A DNA stretch of 62,682 bases from Hydrogenophaga sp. A37 (GTDB lineage: Bacteria; Pseudomonadota; Gammaproteobacteria; Burkholderiales; Burkholderiaceae_C): the NCBI RefSeq assembly GCF_002001205.1, contig NZ_MUNZ01000068.1:1-62682 (forward strand). The letters are read 5' to 3'. Each line of letters starts with the position of its first letter. Within the stretch, counting starts at the first letter, position 1. Below the pieces are notes generated by a model. The model was not told the origin of the DNA. It ran no database searches and worked only from the letters and a program-made list of their open reading frames with translations. The translations under genes were made by a program, and so were the position numbers. This document shows positions 45,427 through 53,384 of the stretch, piece by piece.

Positions 45427-46260
45427 ATGAGCACAAGCTCTTCTGTGGGTTGCGGCAGCAGCAGCTGCGCCTGCGCCGGGCTGGCCCAACCCCAGCTGGC
45501 CAGCATCAACGGCATCGCCCTGCACGAGCCCGATGAGGTGCTCGATGCCCAGACCCTGCGCGAGCGCGCCTTCACCGAACTGCTGATGCAGCAGGCGGTG
45601 AAACAAGGCCTCTTGCCGCGTTACCGGGGGTTGGTCGCGCAGCAGCCAGACGACGCGCAACGGCTGATCATTGAGACCATGATCGACCAGGCCGTGACCT
45701 CGCCCGACCCCACCGAAGACGAGTGCCGCCGCCACTACGAGGCACAGAAAAATCGGCTGATCGTCGGGCAGGCGCTGCACGTGCGGCACATCCTGTTTGC
45801 CGTGACGCCGGGCGTGAACGTGCACGCGCTGTCGCAGCGCGCCGAAACGGCGCTGCTCGAGCTGTCGCGCAAAGGGCTGGCGCCGGGCCGCTTCGAGGCC
45901 CTGGCCGCCGAGTTGTCGAACTGCCCCTCGGGCGCCCAGGGCGGCGACCTGGGCTGGGTGACACCGGAAGCCTGCGCCCCCGAGCTGGCGAACGAGCTGT
46001 TCTTCCAGACCGACAGCCGTTGGGGCATGGGGGTTCATCCGCGCCTGGTGCACACGCGCTTCGGGCTGCACATCATCGAGGTGCTGGGCCGCAAGAAAGG
46101 CGTGTTGCCCGAGTTCGAGCAGGTGCGCGACCAGATCGCCAGCCGGCTCGCGCTGCAGTCGCGCAGCACCGCGCTGCGCCAGTACATGCAGCTGCTGGTG
46201 GGACAGGCCCAGGTGGAGGGCATCGAGCTCGAAGGCGCCGACTCACCCCTCGTGCAGTGA
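45427..46260 (+). CDS. parvulin-type peptidyl-prolyl isomerase of nar operon
   Basis: A 277-residue PpiC/NifM-like protein. A Cys/Ser-rich head (VGCGSSSCACAG) precedes a helical region and a parvulin domain with ALHVRHILFAVTPGVN and GDLGWVTPEACAPELA, then a closing helix. A parvulin gene is often found after narI in proteobacteria, where it probably helps fold the nitrate reductase. I chose the ATG at 45427 with CCAGGA upstream; an ATG at 45409 has no ribosome site. It lacks a signal peptide, so it is cytoplasmic. Confidence 0.85.
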   Translation: MSTSSSVGCGSSSCACAGLAQPQLASINGIALHEPDEVLDAQTLRERAFTELLMQQAVKQGLLPRYRGLVAQQPDDAQRLIIETMIDQAVTSPDPTEDECRRHYEAQKNRLIVGQALHVRHILFAVTPGVNVHALSQRAETALLELSRKGLAPGRFEALAAELSNCPSGAQGGDLGWVTPEACAPELANELFFQTDSRWGMGVHPRLVHTRFGLHIIEVLGRKKGVLPEFEQVRDQIASRLALQSRSTALRQYMQLLVGQAQVEGIELEGADSPLVQ

Positions 46261-46269
46261 TGGCCCGCG

Positions 46270-47019
46270 ATGCCTGACGACCTGCTGCTGCGCCTGCGCG
46301 ATTTCCACGAGGACTACTTTCCGCTGCACCAGCAGCGGTTTCAGGACCTGGTGGCGCAGGGGCAGCACCCCAAGACGCTATTCATCGGCTGTTCCGATTC
46401 GCGTCTCGTGCCTTATCTGCTCACGGGCGCGGCGCCGGGTGAACTGTTTCTGGTGCGCAATGTGGGCGCTTTCGTGCCGCCCTACGACCAGTCGCATGGA
46501 TTGCACGGCACCATGGCCGCCATTGAATTCGCTGTGCTCAGCCTGAAGGTGGAACGCATCATCGTCTGCGGCCACAGCCATTGCGGCGCCATCCGCACCG
46601 CCTACGAAGGCGCGCCCGAAGAAGCCGTGGCGCTCAAGGCCTGGCTCAAGCTGGTCGAAGAGGCGCTGCTGCCCGTCAGGTTGTTTGCCCCCGAGGCGCC
46701 AGAGGCGCCTTCCCCCCAAGGGAGAGCGTCCGGCTTGGGGCGGCCCGGCGCCGGACTGCGCCCCGAGGTCCTGCACCGCACCGAACAGCGCGCCGTGGTG
46801 CTGCAGCTCGAACGGCTGATGGACTACCCCATGGTGCGGCGCGAGGTGGAGGCCGGGCGCCTCACCCTGCACGGCTGGCACTATGTGATCGAAGAGGGCG
46901 AGGTGCATGTGTTCGACGCCCAGCGGGGCGACTTCGTGCCCGCCTCGGTGTCCACCCACAGCGGCACCGGCCCTTACCAGCCTTATGTGGAACACGACGG
47001 ACAGGTCATTGAACCTTGA
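46270..47019 (+). CDS. beta-class carbonic anhydrase
   Basis: A 249-residue zinc enzyme that interconverts CO2 and bicarbonate. Zn ligands are Cys 41, His 102 and Cys 105 (in CSDSR and CGHSHCGA) with Asp 43/Arg 45. Residues of about 137-166 form a proline/glycine-rich insert encoded by a GC-rich palindromic repeat, in frame, between two helices; typical members are 210-230 residues. It starts 9 bases after the parvulin gene. Why it is in the nar locus is unclear. Confidence 0.9.
   Translation: MPDDLLLRLRDFHEDYFPLHQQRFQDLVAQGQHPKTLFIGCSDSRLVPYLLTGAAPGELFLVRNVGAFVPPYDQSHGLHGTMAAIEFAVLSLKVERIIVCGHSHCGAIRTAYEGAPEEAVALKAWLKLVEEALLPVRLFAPEAPEAPSPQGRASGLGRPGAGLRPEVLHRTEQRAVVLQLERLMDYPMVRREVEAGRLTLHGWHYVIEEGEVHVFDAQRGDFVPASVSTHSGTGPYQPYVEHDGQVIEP
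46690..46758. repeat. palindromic repeat inside the carbonic anhydrase gene
   Basis: GAGGCGCCAGAGGCGCCTTCCC, then CCCCCAAGGG and CTTGGGGCGGCCCGGCGCCGG contain several short inverted pairs and match the GC-rich repeats near rpe. It keeps the frame and adds about 30 residues. Confidence 0.55.
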
Positions 47020-47064
47020 GGCGCCCACCGGCTTCCCTCTTATTTCTGAAACGGTAGCGACACC

Positions 47065-47469
47065 ATGAACATTGCCACTTTTGACGATCTGCTGAACGCC
47101 GCTCGCGCCCAGCCCCAACCGCAGCGCCTGCTCTTTGTGTTCGCCGGCATCGAGCTGCCCGACGACGCCAGCCCCGCCGAGCGCGCGGGTTTCGAGCGTG
47201 GCGAGGGCGGTGCGCTGGTGCCTCAGATGTGTGTGGACAAGGCGCCCGACGAGATCGTGTCGTTCGAGCAGTTCAAGCAGGAAGCCACCCAGATGGGGCC
47301 TGCCTGGGGCATGGTGTTTGCGGCGGCGCTGGCGGGCCGCTCAGGCCGCGCGCCCACCAGCGAAGACGCGGAAAAACCTTTGCAGGACATGGTGGAGGCG
47401 ATCCGCCTGGGGCGCCTGCAGGCGTTCATCCCCTTCAACCCCGAGGGCGAGGCGGTGCAGCTCGGTTGA
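47065..47469 (+). CDS. conserved protein of unknown function
   Basis: A 134-residue cytoplasmic protein. It begins MNIATFDDLLNAARAQPQPQ, followed by RLLFVFAGIELPDD and the motif VPQMCVDKAPDEIVSF. Similar proteins occur next to other genes in Comamonadaceae and are sometimes, probably wrongly, called ribonucleotide reductase subunits. No enzymatic motif is visible. It lies 45 bases after the carbonic anhydrase and converges with the OMP gene. Confidence 0.75.
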   Translation: MNIATFDDLLNAARAQPQPQRLLFVFAGIELPDDASPAERAGFERGEGGALVPQMCVDKAPDEIVSFEQFKQEATQMGPAWGMVFAAALAGRSGRAPTSEDAEKPLQDMVEAIRLGRLQAFIPFNPEGEAVQLG

Positions 47470-47501
47470 GCGTAAGCACCGCCACAGCCTACCGGGTCAG
47501 G

Positions 47502-48035
47502 TCAGAACTTGTAGCCCACGCCGACGGTGAAGCCCTTGAGGGTGACGTCGTCCTTGTCGTGGTAGGTCATGTAGTCGGCGTTGAGCGAGAGCTGGGTGTT
47601 GATGTGGTAACTCGCGCCCAGACCGTAGGCGATGGAGGTGTCGCTCGCGTTCTCGCTGCCGATGGACAGTTTGGCCCGCGTGGCACCGACACGACCGAAG
47701 ACTTCCAGGCCCTCGCCGACATGGACCTTGGGTTTGACGAACACACCAATCATGTTGTCCACCTCGGCCTTGCCGCCCAAGTTGAAACCGCCCACCTTCA
47801 CGTCGGAGTCGCGCAGGCCAAGGCTGAGCATGCTTTCGACGGCGAGGTTGTCGTTGAGCTCGTAACCGATGATGCCGCGCACATTGGACGGCTTGGACGT
47901 GACGCCCACACCAGAGACCTTGCCTTCGAGCTTCAATGGGGTGTAACCCAGTTCGCCGTACAGGCCCTGGGCGCTGGCACCCACCGAGGCGGTGGCGAGC
48001 GTGGCGACGGCGAGGAAGGGAATGAGACGCTTCAT
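47502..48035 (-). CDS. outer-membrane beta-barrel protein
   Basis: A 177-residue exported protein; the signal peptide ends TASVGASA (about residue 22). The mature part alternates hydrophobic and polar residues as in OmpW/OmpA-like 8-strand barrels, and ends with F (GVGYKF), the usual C-terminal residue for BAM insertion. The ATG at 48035 has AAGGAG 6 bases upstream. Function unknown; it is a single gene. Confidence 0.83.
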   Translation of the reverse strand: MKRLIPFLAVATLATASVGASAQGLYGELGYTPLKLEGKVSGVGVTSKPSNVRGIIGYELNDNLAVESMLSLGLRDSDVKVGGFNLGGKAEVDNMIGVFVKPKVHVGEGLEVFGRVGATRAKLSIGSENASDTSIAYGLGASYHINTQLSLNADYMTYHDKDDVTLKGFTVGVGYKF

Positions 48036-48175
48036 GAAAACTCCTTGGGTGTTGCAAAGGTCGCCAGTCTAGGGACGAATCCACCGCAAAAACCCAGGTG
48101 TTGGGAAGCGTTACCCGCTTTACCGGAGCGACGCACTTTGCAACCACCGCACGATGAAACACCCGAGTGGCAGGT

Positions 48176-49135
48176 TCAGTGGCCTTCTCGCGTGGGCATG
48201 CGTGCCCCCACGTGCACCTCGCCGCGCACATCGGCCAGTTCCACCTGCCGCTGGCGCTCGGCCAGCTTCGCTTTCTCTTCGGGGCTGCGCAGGTCGTGGC
48301 AATGCGGGCAGCTCACGCCCTTCACGTACAGCGGCGACGCCTTCTCGGCTTCGCCCAGCGGCCAGCGGCACGAGCGGCACAGCTCGTGAGGGCCGGGCCG
48401 CAGCCCGTGGCCCACGCTCACGCGCTCGTCGAACACGAAACAATCGCCCTCCCAGGTGCTCTGCTCGGGCGGCACCTCTTCGAGATACTTGAGGATGCCG
48501 CCTTCGAGGTGGTAGACCTCGTCGAAGCCACGCATCTTCATCAGCGCGGTGGACTTCTCGCAGCGGATACCACCGGTGCAGAACATGGCGACCTTCGGTT
48601 TCTTGCCGTCCTGCAACGCGGGCTGGGCATCGAGCCAGGCCGGCAGTTCGGTGAAGGTCTTGATGTCGGGGTTGATGGCGCCCTTGAAGGTGCCGATGGC
48701 CACCTCGTAGTCGTTGCGCGTGTCGATCACGAGCACGTCCGGGTCGGCCAGCAGCGCGTTCCAGTCCTGCGGTTTCACGTACTGCCCCACCGTGCGGTTG
48801 GGGTCGAGACCGGGCACCCGCAAGGTGACGATCTCGTTCTTCAAACGCACCTTCATGCGCGAGAACGGCGGCTTGTCGGCCCACGAGGCCTTGTGGCCCA
48901 GGGTGGCCAGGCGCGGGTCGGCGTGCAGGAACGCCAGCACGGCCTGCACGCCCGCCTCAGGGCCGGCGATGGTGCCGTTGATGCCCTCTCGCGCGAGCAG
49001 CAGCGTGCCCTTGACCTGGTGGGCTTCGCAGACCGCGAGCAAGGGCTCGCGCAGCGCGGCGAAGTCGGGCAAGTCGACGAACTTGTAGAGCGCGGCGGTG
49101 AGGTAGCGGGCGGGAGTGGAGGGTTCGGCGGACAT
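48176..49135 (-). CDS. trhO: tRNA uridine(34) hydroxylase TrhO-like rhodanese
   Basis: A 319-residue UPF0176/TrhO protein, which makes 5-hydroxyuridine at tRNA position 34. An N-terminal ferredoxin-like domain ([26 protein letters not shown]) precedes a rhodanese domain with the catalytic loop CTGGIRCEK (Cys 186) and a C-terminal Zn-ribbon-like CRSC...CPHC region. The ATG at 49135 is set by the conserved start. A single gene, 37 bases downstream of the patatin gene. Confidence 0.92.
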   Translation of the reverse strand: MSAEPSTPARYLTAALYKFVDLPDFAALREPLLAVCEAHQVKGTLLLAREGINGTIAGPEAGVQAVLAFLHADPRLATLGHKASWADKPPFSRMKVRLKNEIVTLRVPGLDPNRTVGQYVKPQDWNALLADPDVLVIDTRNDYEVAIGTFKGAINPDIKTFTELPAWLDAQPALQDGKKPKVAMFCTGGIRCEKSTALMKMRGFDEVYHLEGGILKYLEEVPPEQSTWEGDCFVFDERVSVGHGLRPGPHELCRSCRWPLGEAEKASPLYVKGVSCPHCHDLRSPEEKAKLAERQRQVELADVRGEVHVGARMPTREGH

Positions 49136-49172
49136 GGGTGAATTATCGGCGCGGGCGCCCCTGAAGCGGGGG

Positions 49173-50261
49173 TTACAGCGCGCCCACGCGCGACAGGTCG
49201 GGCCGCTCCAGCCATTGCGCGAACTCGTCGGCCAGCCGCACGGCGGCGGCCGTGGCCGCGCTCCAGGCCTGCACGCGCGCGGCCAGGTTCTGGCTGTAGC
49301 GGTTGAAGTCGCTGCGGTCGGGCAGGCGGCCATGGGGCAGGGTCTTGACCCAGTCCGGGTCGGGTGCGACCACCACCATGCGGTCCAGCGCGGGGCTGGC
49401 CGCGTGCCGGCCCTTCCAGCGCTTGTCCAGCCAACCGGGCACCACGGCGCGCTGGAAGTGCGGGTAGAGCACCAGCGGCGCGGTGTCGGGCGTCTGGTAA
49501 CGCAGGTGCAGGTGGTAGTCGGTGATGCCACCGTCCCAATAGGGGCCGGGCGGCGCGCCGGCGATGGCGTGCACCGGGCGCAGCACAAAGGGAATGGAGC
49601 AACTGGCCTGCAGAGCGTCCATGAAGTTGCCGGCGTTCAGCGGCATCTGGCGGGTGCGGAAATCTTGTGTGCCGAAGGGCAACGCGGCGGGCTCGTCACC
49701 TTGCAGCGAAGAAAACACCACGCGCTCCAGCCAGGCGCCCAGGGCCTTGCGCCCCATGGCGTTGGCCACGTAGGCGCCGAGGTAACCCAGTGGCGTGCGC
49801 AGCGCGCCGTCTCGCGAAAGCACATGGCGCCCGCGCGAGGTGACGATGTGCAAGCGGTAGCGCGGGTGCCGCAGCACCTCTTCGACGCGCTCTCCATAAA
49901 ACACCTGGAGGTTGCGCGCGAACTGGCGGCTGATCTGCTCGGCGGTGTGTCGCTTCTGGCCTTGCGGCAGCTCGAAGTGCTGGCCGATGTAGTCGCGCTC
50001 CAGCCGCGCCAGCGAGGCGGCGGGATCGTCCAGGCAGGCCGTGGCCATGCGCCAGGCGCCGATGGACGCGCCGATCAGGTCCACCGGCTGCTGGCTGCGC
50101 GGCAGCCACTCCCCAAAGATGAAGCGGTCGAGCGGCCCGAGGATCAGGCCCTTGGGGCCACCGGCGGCGGCGGGAATGGCACCGACGTCCTGCGGACGAA
50201 GGCCGTGGCGTTCCAGGTGCTGACGGGCCAGAGGACCGGCATACAAACGCAAGGCAGGCAT
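49173..50261 (-). CDS. patatin-like phospholipase
   Basis: A 362-residue protein with the patatin fold. The oxyanion loop is [11 protein letters not shown] (about residues 31-41), the nucleophile Ser is in [11 protein letters not shown], and the Asp is in [10 protein letters not shown], the Ser-Asp dyad of the family. The ATG at 50261 is close to the first strand. Its lipid substrate is unknown. A single gene divergent from the Bug-type binding protein. Confidence 0.82.
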   Translation of the reverse strand: MPALRLYAGPLARQHLERHGLRPQDVGAIPAAAGGPKGLILGPLDRFIFGEWLPRSQQPVDLIGASIGAWRMATACLDDPAASLARLERDYIGQHFELPQGQKRHTAEQISRQFARNLQVFYGERVEEVLRHPRYRLHIVTSRGRHVLSRDGALRTPLGYLGAYVANAMGRKALGAWLERVVFSSLQGDEPAALPFGTQDFRTRQMPLNAGNFMDALQASCSIPFVLRPVHAIAGAPPGPYWDGGITDYHLHLRYQTPDTAPLVLYPHFQRAVVPGWLDKRWKGRHAASPALDRMVVVAPDPDWVKTLPHGRLPDRSDFNRYSQNLAARVQAWSAATAAAVRLADEFAQWLERPDLSRVGAL

Positions 50262-50437
50262 GGTGTGGGAGGGAGCAAACAGACAGCCCCGCATCATGGC
50301 GCAAACGGGAAACGACCGTTCACACCCCGCTGGCCCGCGGTCCGTCGGAGATCGGGTTTCCCCTGACAAGGCTGACAGCAGAACGACAGTCTTCGAGGAT
50401 TGAATCCAAATCCCACCTCATCTCAAAGGCAGCGCCC

Positions 50438-51436
50438 ATGATCCGCAGACATTGGCTGAAGACGTGTGGCGCTGCCACGGCGCTCTGGGCGACACCGTCG
50501 TTCGCCCAGAAGACGGCACCCGCCGCTGCCCCGCCAGCGAACGCACCCACGCCCCTCGCGAAGCTCACCGTCTACATCCCCGGGGGTGCCGGCGGCGGTT
50601 GGGACCAGACCGGACGCGCCCTCGGGGCGGCGATCCAGTCGGCCGGTCTGGCGCAACAGGTGGTTTACGAAAACAAGGGCGGCAAAGGCGGCACCCTCGG
50701 CCTGACCGACTTCGTGGAACGGTTCAACCGCGACCCCGCCGCGCTGCTGATCGGCGGCATGGTCATGCTGGGTGCCATCGCGGTGAACCGCCCCGCGGTC
50801 ACGCTGGCGCAGGTCAGCCCCATCGCCCGCCTGACCAACGACTTCATGGTGCTGGTGACGCCCAGCGGCGGCCGCTTGCCCGACATGAACGCGCTCAAGG
50901 AAGCGATGCGCAAAGACCTGTCTGCGGTGGCGTTCACCGGCGGCTCGGCGGGCGGGGTGGACCACATGCTCGCCGGCATGATCGCGCGCCAGTTGCGCCT
51001 CGATGTCGGTCGGCTGAAGTACCTGCCCACGAGCAGCGGTCGCGAAGCCATGGCCTTGCTGGAGAAGGGCGAGGCCCAGGTCGCCATCTCGAGCTACAGC
51101 GAGTTTCAGACCGCGATCGAAAACAAAAGCCTCAGGCCCCTGGCCGTGTCGGCGCGCAAGGCGCTGCACGGCATTCCGTCGCTCAACGAGCTGGGCGTCA
51201 ACACCGACCTCGGCAACTGGCGGGCGGTGTTCGGCCCCGGTCAGATCTCGGAGGCCGAGCGCGCCCATCTGCGCAACATCGTGGTCGCCGCCACCCAGAC
51301 GCCCTCATGGAAACAGGCGCTGCAGAAGGAGAAGTGGACCGACGCCCTGATGCACGGCGAGGAGTTCACCAAGGTGCTGATGATCGAGCAGGCCATGGCC
51401 AGCGCCGTGACCATGATGCTCAAGCTCAAGGGCTGA
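50438..51436 (+). CDS. tripartite tricarboxylate transporter (Bug-family) binding protein
   Basis: A 332-residue periplasmic solute receptor. The signal peptide (about 24 residues) ends PSFAQ; the mature part starts with LTVYIPGGAGGGWDQTGRALG and keeps the Bug-type GGxxGG loop and AFTGGSAGGVDHMLAG. Such proteins bind carboxylates for TctA/B transporters, or act in signalling, and no tctAB is adjacent. A single gene; the ATG at 50438 follows an AGGCAG. Confidence 0.87.
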   Translation: MIRRHWLKTCGAATALWATPSFAQKTAPAAAPPANAPTPLAKLTVYIPGGAGGGWDQTGRALGAAIQSAGLAQQVVYENKGGKGGTLGLTDFVERFNRDPAALLIGGMVMLGAIAVNRPAVTLAQVSPIARLTNDFMVLVTPSGGRLPDMNALKEAMRKDLSAVAFTGGSAGGVDHMLAGMIARQLRLDVGRLKYLPTSSGREAMALLEKGEAQVAISSYSEFQTAIENKSLRPLAVSARKALHGIPSLNELGVNTDLGNWRAVFGPGQISEAERAHLRNIVVAATQTPSWKQALQKEKWTDALMHGEEFTKVLMIEQAMASAVTMMLKLKG

Positions 51437-51461
51437 ACCGCCCTGCCAGGTCACCGGCGCA

Positions 51462-52295
51462 TCAAGCCGTGACCGGGGTCTCGCTCTTTTCCGTGTGGCG
51501 GGTCAACGAAGGAATTTCTTCGCCGATCACCGTGTCGGGGTCGATGCCGAGCACCAGGCCGATGGGGTCCGGGTAGGTGTTGATCAGGCCTTCGCTGCCC
51601 ATCGACAGCTCCTCGGCGCGGGAGCGCCAGGACGCGATGTGAATCACCCCGGCGATGGGTTCGTAGACCTCGTTGTCGAACGGGGCGGCCTGGTGTTCGA
51701 TGGCGTTGATCATCTTCTGGGGGAAGCGCCACTCACGGGCCAGCGCCGCGCCGACTTCGGCGTAGCTGTAGCCAAACAGGCCCTTTTCGGCGCGAGCACG
51801 CTTGAGGTCAAGCATGGGCACGCTGCGGTCCAGATCGATCATCGCCTCGGGCATGCCCACATGCATGACCAGCTCACCGATGCCGTGCACGAGGCCGGCC
51901 GTGAACGCCGTGTTTTCGTCGATCTTGATCGGCAGCGCGATGTAGCGCGAGAGGTTGGCCGAATTGAGGCTGTAGCGCCAAAACTGGTTGAGGTTGACAC
52001 CACCCAGGCGGTGGAAGCCGTCGCCCAGCGCGGCCGCAATCACCAGCGCACGGACCTTGATCAGGCCCATCATGTTCATGGCTTCACGGGCGTTGGTCAC
52101 GCTGCGGTGCAGACCGAAGAACGCCGAGTTGGCGGTCTTGATCAGCTTGGCGGTCAACACCGGGTCGGACTCGATCAGGGCCGCCGCACGCAGCAGGTCC
52201 ACATCCTCCTGGTCGAAGGTCTCTATCAGCTGGCGAACCACTTTGGGAGCCGAAGGCAGGGCGTTGGGCTGCTTGAGAAGTTTTTCGAGCTGCAT
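51462..52295 (-). CDS. HDOD-domain signalling protein, copy 1
   Basis: A 277-residue single-domain HDOD protein. Features are MQLEKLLKQPNALPSAPKVVRQL, then ALIESDPVLTAKLIKTANSAFFGL, FTAGLVHGIGELVMHV and a C-terminal AREWRFPQKMINAIEHQ. HDOD domains lack the catalytic HD of HD-GYP proteins and are scaffolds in second-messenger pathways. Its paralogue lies 104 bases upstream on the same strand. They share the same fold and about half of their residues by eye. Confidence 0.85.
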   Translation of the reverse strand: MQLEKLLKQPNALPSAPKVVRQLIETFDQEDVDLLRAAALIESDPVLTAKLIKTANSAFFGLHRSVTNAREAMNMMGLIKVRALVIAAALGDGFHRLGGVNLNQFWRYSLNSANLSRYIALPIKIDENTAFTAGLVHGIGELVMHVGMPEAMIDLDRSVPMLDLKRARAEKGLFGYSYAEVGAALAREWRFPQKMINAIEHQAAPFDNEVYEPIAGVIHIASWRSRAEELSMGSEGLINTYPDPIGLVLGIDPDTVIGEEIPSLTRHTEKSETPVTA

Positions 52296-52399
52296 GGTGA
52301 TTGCCTCGTGGATGGAAAGCGATGTCTGTTGTTAGGTTCTTCGTCCAACGCGCACAGGACTTGAGGTGTCGTTCGGGGCTTCATACCGGCAAGCCGGTA

Positions 52400-53227
52400 T
52401 CAGCCGATGAAAGCACCCAGGGCCTGACTGAAGGACCACTCGGCCGGGTCCTTGCCCAGCACGCTGTCGAGGTCCAGCCCGAGCGTGAGCCCGACCATGT
52501 CGGGAAAGGTGGCGGCCATGCCGTTGATGTCGAGCTGCAGCTCCTCGGCGCGCGCGCGCCACGAAGCCAGGTGCAGCAACCCGGCCAGCGGGTCGTAAGC
52601 CTCGCCTTCGAAGGGAGTGAGCTGGTTGGCAAGGGCCGACACCATCTCCTGCGGGAATTGCCATTTCTCCGCCATGCCGGCGCCGACCTGGGCGTAGCTG
52701 TAGCCCAACACCGCCTGTTCGGCGGCCGCCCGGTCAAAGTCCAGCGGCTGGGTGCTGACGTTGAGCGTGAGCATTTGGTCGGGCATGGCGATGTGCATCA
52801 CCAGCACACCGATGGCGTGGATCAGGCCCGCGGTGAAGGCGTTGCCCTGGTTCTGGTGCAGCACGCCGGCGAGCGCGCGCGCAATATCGGCCGCGCGCAG
52901 GCTGTAGCGCCAGAATTGTTTGAGGTCGATGCCGGGCACGTTCTTGAAGCTCGCGCCCAGTGCTGCCGCCATCACCAGCGAGCGCACATGGGTCATGCCC
53001 AGCAGGGCCACGGCCTCGTCGGCGCTGCCGATCTTGCGGCTGACGCGAAAGAAGGCGGAGTTCGAGAGGCGCAGCACGCGCGTGGTCAGGGCCGGGTCGC
53101 GCCCGATCAGTTCACCCACCCGTTTGGGGCTGGGGTCTTCCCGGTTCATCTCGGCCAACAGGTCCGAAACGGCGCGCGGCATGGCCGGCAGGGCTCGGGG
53201 GTAATTGAGCAGGGCTTCGAGTTGCAT
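52400..53227 (-). CDS. HDOD-domain signalling protein, copy 2
   Basis: A 275-residue HDOD protein, tandem paralogue of 51462-52295. It has LIGRDPALTTRVLRLSNSAFFRV, FTAGLIHAIGVLVMHIAMPD and AEKWQFPQEMVSALANQ. The ATG at 53227 starts MQLEALLNYPRALPAMPRAV, like copy 1. It is the first of the pair; a 158-base gap separates it from tex. Function is inferred to be signalling; nothing indicates an output. Confidence 0.85.
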   Translation of the reverse strand: MQLEALLNYPRALPAMPRAVSDLLAEMNREDPSPKRVGELIGRDPALTTRVLRLSNSAFFRVSRKIGSADEAVALLGMTHVRSLVMAAALGASFKNVPGIDLKQFWRYSLRAADIARALAGVLHQNQGNAFTAGLIHAIGVLVMHIAMPDQMLTLNVSTQPLDFDRAAAEQAVLGYSYAQVGAGMAEKWQFPQEMVSALANQLTPFEGEAYDPLAGLLHLASWRARAEELQLDINGMAATFPDMVGLTLGLDLDSVLGKDPAEWSFSQALGAFIG

Positions 53228-53384
53228 GGTCTGAAGTCCGAAGGTCGGTATAGGGCGGTGTGACACCACCTTTATCGGCCCGCCTGATGGCAACTTGAGG
53301 CTCGAAACACCGCCCGAAATGGCACCGAACCACCGCGCTTCAGGGTCCGCGAAACGGACCCGGTCCGCCCCGCGAACCGCCCGT

